Assembly: GCF_010131535.1 (NCBI RefSeq)
Contig: NZ_WUBS01000010.1
Span: 1 to 64,000 of the forward strand
Length of the DNA stretch: 64,000 nucleotides
DNA from: Acerihabitans arboris
Lineage (GTDB): Bacteria > Pseudomonadota > Gammaproteobacteria > Enterobacterales > Enterobacteriaceae
Direction: 5' to 3'
The translations under genes were made by a program, and so were the position numbers. This document shows positions 22,384 through 32,165 of this stretch, piece after piece. The notes below the pieces were generated by a model that saw nothing but the letters and a program-made list of their open reading frames with translations, had not been told where the DNA came from and did not search any database. How positions within the stretch are numbered: the stretch's first letter is position 1; each line of letters starts with the position of its first letter.

Positions 22384-22646
22384 TTGTTTCTCCCTTTTGG
22401 CTAATGATGATTTAACTGTAGACTATTCACGCGATTCCTGCCGCCGCGCTAAGGCGGCGCCCCACCTTACCGGCCAGGCCCGCACAAGCGCGGCGGGCGG
22501 CTTGGCGCGGCCCGGCGCGCGGCCTGATACCGGCGAACCGGCCGTTTTTGGATTAATCCGAAAACACGCGCCGCGTCTACTGACCGGCCGCTTAACTGAT
22601 TACATTAGCTGGGATCACTTCACTGTGACTGAAGAGAGGACAAATA

Positions 22647-22982
22647 ATGTACTTAAGACCCGATGAAGTCGCTCGCGAACTGGAGAATTCCGGCTTCGAA
22701 AGAGATTATATCACCCGGCAATGCTACGGTTACCGTAAAGGTCACCACTACGTCTACGTGAATCGGGAGGCTAAACTGGGCCGGACCGCCCTGGTTGTTC
22801 ATCCTTCGCTGCGCGACAAAAGCAGCCTGTTTGCCGCCCCGACGTCGCCGGTGCGCTCCAGCGACAACTATCAAGTGTTCCCCGCCGATCCGGATGGGAA
22901 ACCCGAAAGCCATTACGGCATACCCCATGGTTTTTCTTCCCGCGCTTCGTTAACCCACTATTTGCAAAAAATGTTCAATTAA
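22647..22982 (+). CDS. ygaC: DUF2002 family protein YgaC
   Basis: A small cytoplasmic protein of 111 residues. MYLRPDEVARELENSGFE, YGYRKGHHYVYVNREAKLGRTALVVHP and HYGIPHGFSSRASL follow E. coli YgaC closely. The E. coli gene is Fur-regulated, but I could not identify a clear Fur box here. It is divergent from ygaM. Function unknown. Confidence 0.93.
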   Translation: MYLRPDEVARELENSGFERDYITRQCYGYRKGHHYVYVNREAKLGRTALVVHPSLRDKSSLFAAPTSPVRSSDNYQVFPADPDGKPESHYGIPHGFSSRASLTHYLQKMFN

Positions 22983-23462
22983 CCCCGCCGCCAGCTCCCC
23001 CTCGTTTGGTTTATCGCGCCATACCGGTTTTCGGTTATGCCATCAGCCGTCGTTGGGGGCTTTTTTAGTGTTTCATGCCATTTATATTTCTTTAGACGGC
23101 ATAATTGAATGACCGCCGGAAGTTTGTCGCCCGTATTCAGCATGTAATATGGCGAAAGGGTCTGGTGTGCAACAAGACGCGCACTAATATGATGAAAAAT
23201 TGCAACATCTGCACTTCCATAGGTCATTTTTACAGCAGCCGCAGGGCGTGTCGGTCGGTCGGCATTCTCGGTCGCGCCACGGGATTTGGTCATTAATCAA
23301 TTAATTAATTGATTAGTTAATTGATGGCACGCTAGTTGCTACTTCCTCTCATCGGTACGCTATCACGGCTGGCCGTCGCCGCAGGCGCCAACAATGCCTA
23401 TTGGCTCTTACGCCCATATCATCGGGTTTACCAGATAAAGACGTTTCAGGAGTATTCCAAGC
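22983..23462. other. 480-bp gene-free region holding a TetR-type operator
   Basis: No supported gene. A weak G/C-rich hairpin and T-run at about 23045-23067 may end ygaC. The operator at 23301-23320 lies in the second half, leaving a leader of about 140 bases before the binding-protein gene. Confidence 0.6.
23301..23320. promoter_or_regulatory. Operator site 1 of the TetR-linked regulon
   Basis: TTAATTAA-TTGA-TTAGTTAA. It fits the form TTAATTAA-N4-TTAATTAA with one mismatch in 16 arm positions, and lies within a longer palindromic AT stretch (23295-23324). It stands 142 bases before the binding-protein gene. The same motif occurs at 27771, 36038 and 38213. Confidence 0.75.
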
Positions 23463-24359
23463 ATGAGAATTACATCATCCCTGCTCCACGCTATGTTGTT
23501 GTGTGCCGGCCTGACTCTGGGGAGCGCGGTTTGCGCCGAGGACGCGGCGCCGATCGGCAAGGACAATGCCCTGCACGAGCTGTTGCCAGCCAAGATAAAG
23601 ACCCAGGGCGTCATCAACCTGGTTACCGATGCCCATTACCCGCCGTGCGAAGTGTTTGCCGATGATAATAAAACCATGGTGGGATTTGAACCCGATTTGT
23701 GGAACGCCATCGGTAAGGTGCTGGGGGTGGGCGTCAATCCGGTATCCATTGATTTCGCCGGCCTGATCCCGGGGGTAAAAAGCGGCCGCTACGATATGGC
23801 GATGGAATGTATTTCCGACAGTCTGGAGCGTGAAAAACAGGTGACGTTCGTGAATTATGCCTATGCCACCAATGAAGTTTATACCCTGGCCAGCAACAAA
23901 AGTATCGTCAGCGATCCGTTATCGCTGTGCGGCCTGAAGGTCGGCGTCCAGTCCGGCACCGATTTTGAGCATGCCATCAGCGATATTTTTACCCCCAACT
24001 GCGCCAAGAACCATAAACCGGCCATTAAGGTGACGACCCTACCTTCGGCGGATGCCGTGCTCCTGGCGCTGTATGCCGGCCGCATCGATTTTGTGCTTAA
24101 CGATGCCGCCGCCGCCGCGGAGATCAAAAAAGTCGCTCCCCGCCCGATCCGCACCGTCAGCATGCCGTTGATGCCGAAATACTATCTGGGCATCGTGGTG
24201 AAACAGGACAACCAGCCGCTGGCCCAAGCGTTGCTTGGCGCGTTGAAAGTACTCTGGGCTAACGGTGAATACGCCCGCATCATGAAAAAATGGGATTTGG
24301 AACCGGTGATGCTGGAACAGCCCGGCATCAACCTGTTCACCACCCGCCCGATGCAATAA
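23463..24359 (+). CDS. ABC transporter periplasmic binding protein, polar amino acid type
   Basis: A family-3 solute-binding protein of 298 residues. A signal peptide (about 1-24, cleaved near SAVCA-ED) precedes the fold; VGFEPDLWNAIGKVLGV and SGRYDMAMECISDSLEREK are typical of the amino-acid-binding group. The ATG at 23463 has AGGAG upstream. It opens a four-gene unit (binding protein, flavin dehydrogenase, SDR, ATPase) behind operator site 1. The partner ATPase is at 26888 and the permease at 27847. The ligand is unknown; the cluster suggests a nitrogen-containing small molecule. Confidence 0.88.
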   Translation: MRITSSLLHAMLLCAGLTLGSAVCAEDAAPIGKDNALHELLPAKIKTQGVINLVTDAHYPPCEVFADDNKTMVGFEPDLWNAIGKVLGVGVNPVSIDFAGLIPGVKSGRYDMAMECISDSLEREKQVTFVNYAYATNEVYTLASNKSIVSDPLSLCGLKVGVQSGTDFEHAISDIFTPNCAKNHKPAIKVTTLPSADAVLLALYAGRIDFVLNDAAAAAEIKKVAPRPIRTVSMPLMPKYYLGIVVKQDNQPLAQALLGALKVLWANGEYARIMKKWDLEPVMLEQPGINLFTTRPMQ

Positions 24360-24369
24360 GCGCGCAAGG

Positions 24370-26103
24370 ATGACGCGGGCGGATGAACGTGCCGGGGGCG
24401 TGCGTGCCCCGGTAGCCGACAGCCTGTTGCAATGCGACGTGCTGGTGGTCGGTTCCGGCAGCGCCGCGTTAAGCGCGGCGCTGGCCGCGGCGGCGGCGGG
24501 GCTTAAGGTGCTGATTGTGGAAAAGGCCGCCGTCCTGGGCGGTACCTCGGCCATGTCGGGCGGCGCGGTGTGGGTGCCCGCCAACCATCATGCCCTGGCT
24601 CGTGGCGTGGAGGATAGCCCGCGTGAGGCGCTGGCCTATCTGCGCGCCACCGCGCCGGCGGGCTGGCGCGCCACCGAGGACCGGCTTTGGGCGCAGTTTG
24701 CGTTTTACGCGCCCGAGATGCTGCGCTTTCTGGAAACCCATACGCCGCTGCGTTTTGCCCTGACGCCGGAGGCGGATCCGCTGATGGACTGCGCCGGCGC
24801 CAAGGCGTTCGGCCGCATGTTGACGCCCGATCCGCTGCGCGCCGGGGTGCTGGGCAAGGAACGCCGGCCGATCCGGCGCTCCCCGCTGCCGCAGGTATAT
24901 ACCTATCTGGAAGTGATTGGCGAGGATATCTATCATCATCCGTGCAGGGTGGCGCTTAAGCTTGCCCCCCGCCTGTTGTGGCGCTGCCTTACCCGCACCC
25001 GCACCAAAGGCGCGGCGCTGATCACCGGGCTGCTGGCCGGCTGCCTGGCCAAGGGCTGCCGGATTGAAACGTCGGCCAGGGTTATCGATCTGATAACCGA
25101 CGCGCGGGGCGCGGTAACGGGAGCCTGGTTCAGCCGAAACGGCCGCTTGACCCGCGTCACGGCCGGGCGCGGCGTGGTGCTGGCCAGCGGCGGTTTTGAA
25201 TGGGACGCGCTCAGGCGCGCCGCGCATTTCCCGGGGCCTTTCGACGCGATTTCCAGCCCGCGCACCAACGAGGGGGACGGGCACCGGATGGCGCAGGCCG
25301 CCGGCGCCCGGCTGGCGCATATGGATCAGGCCAATATGAGCGGATCGCTGCCGACCCGCTACGAAGGGCGGCCCTATGGACTGTCGGTGTTTTTTCAGTA
25401 CGAGCCTAACGCCATCCTGGTTAACCGGGACGGCCTGCGTTTTACCAATGAATTTGCTTTTAACCTCGGCGAAGCGCTGGATGCGCGCGAGGAACCGGGC
25501 GGATTACCGCAACATCTTCCCGCCTGGCTGATTGCCGACGCCCGACTGCTGTGGCGGGCGCCGATAGTGCTGGCCTGCGCCCTGCGCAGCCGGGGATGGA
25601 TGCGGATGGCCCCGACGCTTGGCGCATTGGCGGTTAAGCTCGGTTTACCGCCGGCGGCCCTGGAACAGACGGTCACGCGCTTTAACAGGTTTTGCGCCAC
25701 GGGCGTCGACGAGGATTTTAACCGGCATCAGGCCCATGGCCACGGGAAGGGCGATCGGCGTTTTCACGGCGGCCTGATGAACATCAAACAGGCGCCGTTT
25801 GTCGCCGTGCCGTTTAACCGCAGCTTTACCGCCACCAAAGGCGGCCCGCGCACCGACGAATTCGGCCGGGTGCTGCACCTGGACGGCCATGTGATTCCCG
25901 GGCTGTTCTGCGCCGGCGTGGCGATGGCCAATCCCATCGGCACGCGCGGCGTCGGCGCCGGCACCACCCTCGGGCCCAACCTGACCTGGGGCTATATCTG
26001 CGGCCGTACCCTGGCGGCGGGCGCTATCCCTTTAGCCGGGGACATGTTTTCACCGGCCGCCGGCGGTATCGCACCGGCCAATGAACCTACGGAGTTGTTA
26101 TGA
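24370..26103 (+). CDS. FAD-dependent dehydrogenase, fumarate reductase/3-ketosteroid dehydrogenase family
   Basis: A 577-residue cytoplasmic flavoprotein. The N-terminal dinucleotide fold is VLVVGSGSAALSAALAAAAAG followed by the E-K (VEKAAVLGGTSAMSGG) segment. The C-terminus has GTRGVGAGTTLGPNLTWGYI, which closes over FAD in this family. Such enzymes desaturate or reduce C-C bonds next to an electron-withdrawing group. It starts 10 bases after the binding-protein gene and overlaps the next gene by 4 bases. The real substrate is unknown. Confidence 0.82.
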   Translation: MTRADERAGGVRAPVADSLLQCDVLVVGSGSAALSAALAAAAAGLKVLIVEKAAVLGGTSAMSGGAVWVPANHHALARGVEDSPREALAYLRATAPAGWRATEDRLWAQFAFYAPEMLRFLETHTPLRFALTPEADPLMDCAGAKAFGRMLTPDPLRAGVLGKERRPIRRSPLPQVYTYLEVIGEDIYHHPCRVALKLAPRLLWRCLTRTRTKGAALITGLLAGCLAKGCRIETSARVIDLITDARGAVTGAWFSRNGRLTRVTAGRGVVLASGGFEWDALRRAAHFPGPFDAISSPRTNEGDGHRMAQAAGARLAHMDQANMSGSLPTRYEGRPYGLSVFFQYEPNAILVNRDGLRFTNEFAFNLGEALDAREEPGGLPQHLPAWLIADARLLWRAPIVLACALRSRGWMRMAPTLGALAVKLGLPPAALEQTVTRFNRFCATGVDEDFNRHQAHGHGKGDRRFHGGLMNIKQAPFVAVPFNRSFTATKGGPRTDEFGRVLHLDGHVIPGLFCAGVAMANPIGTRGVGAGTTLGPNLTWGYICGRTLAAGAIPLAGDMFSPAAGGIAPANEPTELL

Positions 26104-26873
26104 ACCCTGATACCCGACCGGCGTTAACCGCCCTGGTTACCGGCGGATCCAAAGGCATCGGCCGCGCCGTCTCGCTTATGCTTGCCCGATCTGGCGTCAA
26201 TATTGCATTACTGCTCAGGCAGGATCGGAATTCGGCGGAGCGGCTGGTGGCGGAGATCCGCCAAACCGGGCGTCGGGCGCGGGCCTATTATGGCGATATC
26301 ACCGATCGCGGCCAGGTTGGCGCCCGGGTTGCCGCGATCGCCGCCGACTTCGGCGCCATCGATATGCTGGTGAATAACGCCGGCGCCGCCGCGGCGGGTG
26401 ATTTGCTCAGCCTGGACGATGCCGCCTGGCAACAGGTGGTGAGCGTTAACCTGAACGGATGTTTTGTGGTGGGCACCGAGGTGGCGAAAATCATGCGCGC
26501 CGCCGGTGGGGGCAGCATCGTGAATATTGCCGGGGCCTCGGCCGATCGCTGTTATCCCGGCGCCGGGGCCTTCGGCCCGAGCAAGGCGGCGGTGGTCAAC
26601 CTGACCCGGCAGATGGCCGTCGAATGGGCGGACTACGGTATCCGGGTTAACGGCGTCAGTCCCGGGCCGATACGAGCCGCGGCCGACGATTGGCAACGGC
26701 GCGAGCCGCAGCTGGCCGCCGAAGTGGCGCGCCTGCCGCTGCGACGCGCCGGACTGCCGGAGGAGGTGGCCGCGGCGGTGGGTTATCTGCTCTCCCCCGA
26801 CGCCGCGTACACCACCGGCCAAATGCTGGTAGTGGACGGCGGCGGGCTGTGCACCTGGTATATGACAAGATAA
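26100..26873 (+). CDS. Short-chain dehydrogenase/reductase with Phe in place of the catalytic Tyr
   Basis: A classical SDR of 257 residues: [11 protein letters not shown] nucleotide motif near residue 15, [10 protein letters not shown], and a C-terminal [12 protein letters not shown]. At the active site the usual Y-x-x-x-K reads F-G-P-S-K ([12 protein letters not shown]), so the catalytic Tyr is Phe, encoded by TTC. Ser in the IAGAS segment and the Lys remain. The enzyme may be a weak or altered catalyst, or belong to a subgroup where this is normal. The start overlaps the preceding stop (ATGA), and the gene lies in the same unit as the transporter. Confidence 0.85.
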   Translation: MNPDTRPALTALVTGGSKGIGRAVSLMLARSGVNIALLLRQDRNSAERLVAEIRQTGRRARAYYGDITDRGQVGARVAAIAADFGAIDMLVNNAGAAAAGDLLSLDDAAWQQVVSVNLNGCFVVGTEVAKIMRAAGGGSIVNIAGASADRCYPGAGAFGPSKAAVVNLTRQMAVEWADYGIRVNGVSPGPIRAAADDWQRREPQLAAEVARLPLRRAGLPEEVAAAVGYLLSPDAAYTTGQMLVVDGGGLCTWYMTR

Positions 26874-26887
26874 AGAGGGGAGCAACG

Positions 26888-27667
26888 ATGTCGGAACACG
26901 ATACACCGGCGGTAGCCGCCTATCAGGTGGTAAAGCGGTTTCACGGCCAGGAGATCCTCAAGGGCGTGGATTTGCAGATCAGGCAAGGCGAGGTGGCCTG
27001 CCTGATCGGACCTTCCGGGTCCGGCAAATCGACCTTTCTGCGCTGCATTAACCATCTGGAAAAAATCGACGGCGGCGCGCTGTACGTCGGCGGTGAGCTG
27101 ATGGGCTACCGCCGGGTGGGCGACAAGCTTTACGAACTGAAAGAGGCGGAAATCGCCCGCAAACGCGCCGGTATCGGCATGGTGTTCCAGCGTTTCAACC
27201 TGTTCGGCCATATGACCGCGCTGGAAAATGTGATTGAAGCGCCGATGCGGGTGCGTAAAGTGCCGCGCGGCGAGGCGCTGGATCAGGGGAAAATCCTGCT
27301 GGAGCGGGTGGGATTGTCGCATCGGCTGAACGCGTACCCGTCACAGCTCTCCGGCGGGCAGCAGCAGCGGGTCGCCATCGCCCGGGCGTTGGCGATGAAA
27401 CCCACCCTGATGCTGTTCGACGAGCCCACCAGCGCGCTGGACCCGGAGCTGGTCGGCGAAGTGCTGGATGTGATGCGCGGCCTGGCCGAGGAGGGCATGA
27501 CCATGGTGGTGGTCACCCATGAAATGGCCTTTGCCCGGGAGGTGGGGGACTGTGTGGCGTTTATGGATAATGGGGCGATTATTGAAAAAAGCCCGCCGGC
27601 GGAAATGTTTCAGCGGCCGCAGCATCCCCGGACGCGCGCTTTTCTCGCTAAGCACCTGTCACATTGA
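26888..27667 (+). CDS. ABC transporter ATPase, amino acid type (GlnQ/HisP family)
   Basis: 259 residues with Walker [14 protein letters not shown], the signature [17 protein letters not shown], Walker [17 protein letters not shown] and the switch segment [12 protein letters not shown]. The [19 protein letters not shown] stretch is typical of polar-amino-acid importers. The start at 26888 is set by GAGGGGA a few bases upstream; a longer frame to the left has no family similarity. It works with the binding protein at 23463 and the permease at 27847. Confidence 0.9.
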   Translation: MSEHDTPAVAAYQVVKRFHGQEILKGVDLQIRQGEVACLIGPSGSGKSTFLRCINHLEKIDGGALYVGGELMGYRRVGDKLYELKEAEIARKRAGIGMVFQRFNLFGHMTALENVIEAPMRVRKVPRGEALDQGKILLERVGLSHRLNAYPSQLSGGQQQRVAIARALAMKPTLMLFDEPTSALDPELVGEVLDVMRGLAEEGMTMVVVTHEMAFAREVGDCVAFMDNGAIIEKSPPAEMFQRPQHPRTRAFLAKHLSH

Positions 27668-27740
27668 GTGACTATGATTAATATGCTGTTTTTAATGTAT
27701 ATTTTGTTAATTAAAAAATTAAATATCCGCTGTTTTTTTA

Positions 27741-27769
27741 TTGACAGTATGAGAGTGCAGGTGCATATT
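27741..27769 (+). promoter_or_regulatory. Sigma-70 promoter before the permease operon
   Basis: TTGACA (27741-27746), a 17-base spacer and CATATT (27764-27769). Transcription would begin at about 27776, inside operator site 2, so a bound repressor would block it. Confidence 0.7.
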
Positions 27770-27770
27770 A

Positions 27771-27790
27771 TTAATTAACTGATTAATTAA
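27771..27790. promoter_or_regulatory. Operator site 2 of the TetR-linked regulon
   Basis: TTAATTAA-CTGA-TTAATTAA, both half-sites perfect. The symmetry extends outward to 13-bp arms (27766-27795). It covers the predicted start point of the promoter at 27741-27769. It lies 57 bases before the permease gene. Confidence 0.85.
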
Positions 27791-27846
27791 TAATAGCGCT
27801 GCCGGTGCCGTATCCTGCTTATGTTAAGAAAAGTCAGTGAGCGTGA

Positions 27847-28770
27847 ATGAGAGATAAGATGACAGATAACCAACAATACCAGACCCTGGGACAACGACCG
27901 CCCGATACCGGCCAAAACAAGGCGGCGGCCTTTCCCCACGATGCCCTGACCGTGGTGCCGACCCGCTATCCGGGGCGCTGGATTTCAGTGGCCGTCTGCG
28001 CCTTACTGCTGATCATGCTGGTTCATTCGATGGTGATGAACGAGAACTTCGCCTGGCCGACCGTGGGGCAGTATCTGTTTTCGCCGACGATACTGGCGGG
28101 ATTATGGGTCACCCTGTGGCTGACGCTGGTGATTATGCTGCTGGCGATCCTGCTGAGCGTGGCGATCGCCACGCTGCGCCTGTCCGCCAACCCGCTGCTG
28201 GCGCACTTCAGCTCGGGGTATATCTGGTTTTTTCGCGGCACCCCGGTGCTGGTGCAGCTGATTTTCTGGTACAACCTGGCGGCGCTGTATCCCGAAGCCT
28301 ACATCGGGATACCTCATGTATTCACCCTATACCAGGGCAGCATGAATGATTTGATTACCCCCTATACCGCCGCCATCCTGGGGCTGGGGCTAAACGAAGC
28401 GGCCTATATGGCGGAGATTATCCGCGCCGGCATGTCCTCGGTGGATAACGGCCAGCAGGAAGCGGCCCGCGCCCTGGGCATGAATAAAGGGCAGTGGCTG
28501 CGGCGGGTCATCCTGCCACAGGCGATACCCTTTATTATTCCGCCCACCGGCAACCAGGTGATTGGGATGCTGAAAACCACCTCGCTGGTGAGCGTTATTT
28601 CGTTATCGGATTTATTGTATTCGGCGCAGTCCATTTATTCTCGGACGTTTGAAAATATTCCTTTATTGATAGTGGCCTGTATTTGGTACCTGGTTGCCAC
28701 CACCCTGCTGAGCTGGGTGCAGGGGCGGATTGAAAAATATTTCCGCAAGGGCCAGGGCGCGGCGGCGTGA
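27847..28770 (+). CDS. ABC transporter permease, polar amino acid type
   Basis: An inner-membrane permease of the HisM/GlnP group, 307 residues. A soluble N-terminus of about 45 residues is followed by about five to six helices. It has the segment FFRGTPVLVQLIFWYN and the EAA loop AAYMAEIIRAGMSSVDNGQQEAARALGM that docks to the ATPase. An ATG four codons downstream (27859) is an equally good start. First gene of a seven-gene operon that joins uptake to oxidation; the other importer parts are in the preceding unit. Confidence 0.88.
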   Translation: MRDKMTDNQQYQTLGQRPPDTGQNKAAAFPHDALTVVPTRYPGRWISVAVCALLLIMLVHSMVMNENFAWPTVGQYLFSPTILAGLWVTLWLTLVIMLLAILLSVAIATLRLSANPLLAHFSSGYIWFFRGTPVLVQLIFWYNLAALYPEAYIGIPHVFTLYQGSMNDLITPYTAAILGLGLNEAAYMAEIIRAGMSSVDNGQQEAARALGMNKGQWLRRVILPQAIPFIIPPTGNQVIGMLKTTSLVSVISLSDLLYSAQSIYSRTFENIPLLIVACIWYLVATTLLSWVQGRIEKYFRKGQGAAA

Positions 28771-28818
28771 TGATAAATATACATTGTATTGGTCAATATT
28801 ACCCATCAGGGGACGGTT

Positions 28819-29877
28819 ATGAAATTAGGACTGTTTAATTTAATGTCTTACCAGGACAATCCCCAGGGAATACAAGGGGTGATCAACGACACGCGTACAA
28901 TGGTCGCGCTTGCCGAGGAGCTTGGGTTTGAAACCGCCTGGTTTGCCGAACATCATTTTACCAATTATTCCATCAGCGTATCGCCGCTGCTGATGGCGGC
29001 CCATATGGCGGGTTATAGCCGGCGCATTAAGCTCGGCACCGCCGTGATTGTCCTGCCGCTATACCAGCCGATGCGCCTGGCGCAGGAGATCGCCCTGGTG
29101 GACAGGCTCACCGCTGGGCGGCTGGTGCTGGGCATCGGCAGCGGCTACCAGGCCTATGAATTCGATCGCTATAACATCGATGTTGAACAGCGCAATACCG
29201 TGCTGCTGAAAAACTGGCAGTTTATCGAGGCGGCGCTGACCGGCGGCAAGGCGTCGTCGTTGTCCTGGCAGGGAGAGCGCGTGGAAACGGATTTCCTGCT
29301 GACGCCTTTGCAGCAACCGCTGCCGCCGCTGTTTATCACCACCACCAATCCGGCTTTATTGCAGCGCTTCACGCGCTGGGGGGCGACCGCGTTTATCACC
29401 GCGGGCTGGCGCGGCTCGCCGCGCTTGAAGGAGATGGCGCGGGACGCCCGGCGGCAATGGCGCGAGGCCGGCCTGATGGCGTCCACGCCGCTGGCGGTGC
29501 AGCAGTATATCCATGTCACCGATAGCAAAAAAGCGGCGCTGGACGCGGCGGAGCGTGCGTTGTTTGTCGCCAGGATGATCAGCGCCCTGCACGGCAAGAC
29601 GCCGGACACCAAGGGGGCGTTTATCACCGCCCCCAAATTTCCCGATGAACCGGATGTGGCGGTGGTACGGGATAATTTAATCATCGGCGACGCGCATTAT
29701 GTCGCCGAGCGGATTATCAAGGAAGTGGCGGATATTAATCCCTCCCATTACAACTGCTTTTTCCAATTTGGCGATATGCCGATCCAGGCGGCCAGGCAAT
29801 CCTTGGAGAAATTCGGTCGGGAGGTTATTCCGTTATTGGAAAAAACGATTGGTAAGGTCACGGTGGATATTCATTAA
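28819..29877 (+). CDS. LLM-class (luciferase-like) flavin-dependent monooxygenase
   Basis: A bacterial-luciferase-fold protein of 352 residues. MKLGLFNLMSYQDN, ELGFETAWFAEHHF and RIKLGTAVIVLPLYQPMRLAQEI are typical of the family, whose members use reduced FMN and oxygen. The start at 28819 has AGGGGA just upstream; an in-frame TTG at 28789 was rejected. It needs a flavin reductase, possibly the reductase at 33613. The substrate is unknown; C-N or C-S bond cleavage is usual for the family. Confidence 0.85.
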   Translation: MKLGLFNLMSYQDNPQGIQGVINDTRTMVALAEELGFETAWFAEHHFTNYSISVSPLLMAAHMAGYSRRIKLGTAVIVLPLYQPMRLAQEIALVDRLTAGRLVLGIGSGYQAYEFDRYNIDVEQRNTVLLKNWQFIEAALTGGKASSLSWQGERVETDFLLTPLQQPLPPLFITTTNPALLQRFTRWGATAFITAGWRGSPRLKEMARDARRQWREAGLMASTPLAVQQYIHVTDSKKAALDAAERALFVARMISALHGKTPDTKGAFITAPKFPDEPDVAVVRDNLIIGDAHYVAERIIKEVADINPSHYNCFFQFGDMPIQAARQSLEKFGREVIPLLEKTIGKVTVDIH

Positions 29878-29932
29878 AGAATATCCCGCATAACGTATTA
29901 CCCAATATATTTGTTAATCGAGGGGAAAAATC

Positions 29933-31096
29933 ATGCCTGACTATTCACGGCGGATTGACTGCGCAATTGACGACAGCGCCACTATTGTGGAAAAAATTAA
30001 ACAGCAGCGTTCTGACGATGCCGCTTTATCATCGACGCTGCCGCCGGAAGCCTATAACAGCGATGCTTTCTTTTCCCACGAAATGGAAAAAATATACCGT
30101 GGGGACTGGGTCTTTGCCGGCCATATTTCGCAAATACCCAATGTAGGCGATTATTTTACCCTGGATATCGTTAACGAACCGCTGGTGGTGACGCGCGGCC
30201 CGGACGGGGTTAGCGTGATGTCCGCCGTGTGCCTGCACCGCTGGGCGCCGATCGTAACGGGCAGCGGCAATGCCAAGGCCCTGGTCTGTCCGTTCCATAA
30301 CTGGACTTATGATCTGGGCGGCAACCTGATCGGCACGCCCTATATGAACCAGGCGGCGGAGTTTGATCGCAAGCAATGCAAGCTGCCGCGGATAAGACAC
30401 GAGATTTTCCACGGCCTGATTTTTATTACCTTTTCAGACCAGGTGGAATCGATAGCGCAACGGCTCAAGCCGCTTAACGCCATGTTCGACAAATACCAGG
30501 TGGCTGAGCTGGATACCGCCTATACCCTGGATTACGATTGCCCGTTCAACTGGAAAATGGCGGTGGAGACTTTTATGGAGTGTTATCACCACTCCGCCGT
30601 CCACCGCACCACCCTGGAAGACAGCTTTCCGGGACGCCTCAGCTATATCGGCGAGGACGGTCCGGGCTGGACCTTATGCCATCAGCCGTTGCGCAAGAAC
30701 GGCGAGCTGTCCGAGGTGCTGACCGAGGGGCTTATCCCGCTGTCGGGATTCAGCGAGCAGGACATGCGGCAAATCGACCTGATGCTGGTTTACCCCAGTT
30801 GCCTGATTGGCCTCAATCCCGACCGGCTGAGCATCAGCCAACTGCTGCCGATCGATAAGCATATGACCGTCTGGCACCGCCTGGTGCTGGTGTCGAAGGA
30901 CTCCAGCGCCCAGCCGGGATTTGCCGATACCGCCGCCGCCATGAAAGCGTCCAGCCTGTCGATTATCGATGAGGATCTGGCCATCAACGCCGCCCAGCAG
31001 CGCGGCAGCTTATCCAGGCTGGCGGCGCCGGGACGCCTGGGGCATCTGGAAACCACGGTCTGGCATCTGGCCAATTATATCCGCACCCGTATCTAG
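29933..31096 (+). CDS. Rieske non-heme iron oxygenase, alpha subunit
   Basis: 387 residues. The Rieske [2Fe-2S] site is C-L-H near residue 100, then 16 residues, then CPFH. The mononuclear iron site is the METFMECYHHSAVH segment with two His. Sequence and single-subunit context resemble the group that N-demethylates or hydroxylates quaternary amines (glycine betaine GbcA, carnitine CntA, stachydrine demethylase), but I cannot name the substrate. Electrons would come from the reductase at 33613, four genes on in the same operon. Confidence 0.87.
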   Translation: MPDYSRRIDCAIDDSATIVEKIKQQRSDDAALSSTLPPEAYNSDAFFSHEMEKIYRGDWVFAGHISQIPNVGDYFTLDIVNEPLVVTRGPDGVSVMSAVCLHRWAPIVTGSGNAKALVCPFHNWTYDLGGNLIGTPYMNQAAEFDRKQCKLPRIRHEIFHGLIFITFSDQVESIAQRLKPLNAMFDKYQVAELDTAYTLDYDCPFNWKMAVETFMECYHHSAVHRTTLEDSFPGRLSYIGEDGPGWTLCHQPLRKNGELSEVLTEGLIPLSGFSEQDMRQIDLMLVYPSCLIGLNPDRLSISQLLPIDKHMTVWHRLVLVSKDSSAQPGFADTAAAMKASSLSIIDEDLAINAAQQRGSLSRLAAPGRLGHLETTVWHLANYIRTRI

Positions 31097-31140
31097 GGCG
31101 CGCGCCGGCGTCACGCCGCGCTAATACTAAGGTAACCCGC

Positions 31141-32127
31141 ATGAAAATGGTAAAACTTGGCCGATCCGGGCTGGATGTGTCCGCGCTGTGCCTGGGCTGC
31201 ATGACCTATGCCCGGCCGGAAAAAAGCGGTTATGCCTGGACGCTGGATGAGCGGCAAAGCCGGCCCTTTATCCAGAAAGCCCTGGAACTGGGCGTGAATT
31301 TTTTCGATACCGCCAATGCCTATGCCAAAGGTGACAGCGAAGAAATCCTCGGCCGGGCGCTGCGGGATTTTGCCCGGCGCGAGGATGTGGTGATCACCAG
31401 CAAGGTGTTTAACCCGATGCGCCAGGGGCCGAACAGTAAAGGGCTGTCGCGCAAATGCATCATGACCGAAATCGACGCCAGCCTGAAACGCCTGAATACC
31501 GATTATATCGACCTCTACCAGATTCACCGCTGGGATTACGACACGCCGCTGGAGGAGACGCTGGAGGCGCTGCACGACCTGGTGAAAATGGGCAAGGTGC
31601 GTTACCTGGGCGCGTCCTCCATGTTCGCCTGGCAATTCTGCAAGGCGCTGCACGTGGCGCGTGAAAACGGCTGGACGCCGTTTATCGCCATGCAAAACCA
31701 CCTCAACCTGCTTTACCGGGAGGAGGAGCGGGAAATGATGGGGCTGTGCCAGGCCGAAGGCGTCGGCGTCACGCCGTGGAGTCCGCTGGCGCGCGGACGG
31801 CTGACCCGGCCATGGCAGCGGACGACGGCCACCGATCGCGGCGCCAACGATGCTTACGCCAGCTTCCTGTATACCGCCACCGAACAGGCCGACCGGGCGG
31901 TAATCGAGGCGGTCACCGCCGTTGCCGCCGGGCGCGGCGTACCCCAGGCCCAGGTGGCGCTGGCATGGCTGTTCACCAAACCCGCGGTGGCCTCGCCCAT
32001 TATCGGCGCCACGTCGTTCCAGCACCTTGAGGACGCGGCCGGCGCCACGGAAATCACCCTGACGCCTGACGAGATCGCGTCGCTCGAGGCACCCTACATC
32101 CCCCATGCGATCGTCGAGCATACCTGA
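31141..32127 (+). CDS. Aldo/keto reductase
   Basis: A TIM-barrel NADPH-dependent reductase of 328 residues. Motifs are [19 protein letters not shown] (with Asp and Tyr), VVITSKVF (Lys) and [12 protein letters not shown] (His), followed by a [10 protein letters not shown] strand. It most resembles the YajO/Tas-type branch. In this operon it could reduce an aldehyde released by oxidative dealkylation; that is inference. Confidence 0.87.
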   Translation: MKMVKLGRSGLDVSALCLGCMTYARPEKSGYAWTLDERQSRPFIQKALELGVNFFDTANAYAKGDSEEILGRALRDFARREDVVITSKVFNPMRQGPNSKGLSRKCIMTEIDASLKRLNTDYIDLYQIHRWDYDTPLEETLEALHDLVKMGKVRYLGASSMFAWQFCKALHVARENGWTPFIAMQNHLNLLYREEEREMMGLCQAEGVGVTPWSPLARGRLTRPWQRTTATDRGANDAYASFLYTATEQADRAVIEAVTAVAAGRGVPQAQVALAWLFTKPAVASPIIGATSFQHLEDAAGATEITLTPDEIASLEAPYIPHAIVEHT

Positions 32128-32165
32128 GCCGATACGCGATATTTACCTGGAGAGCAGAACTTATC

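Noticed and set aside
22979..23293. 104-codon frame on the minus strand before operator site 1
   Set aside because: No ribosome site, no recognisable similarity, and it overlaps the ygaC 3' end.
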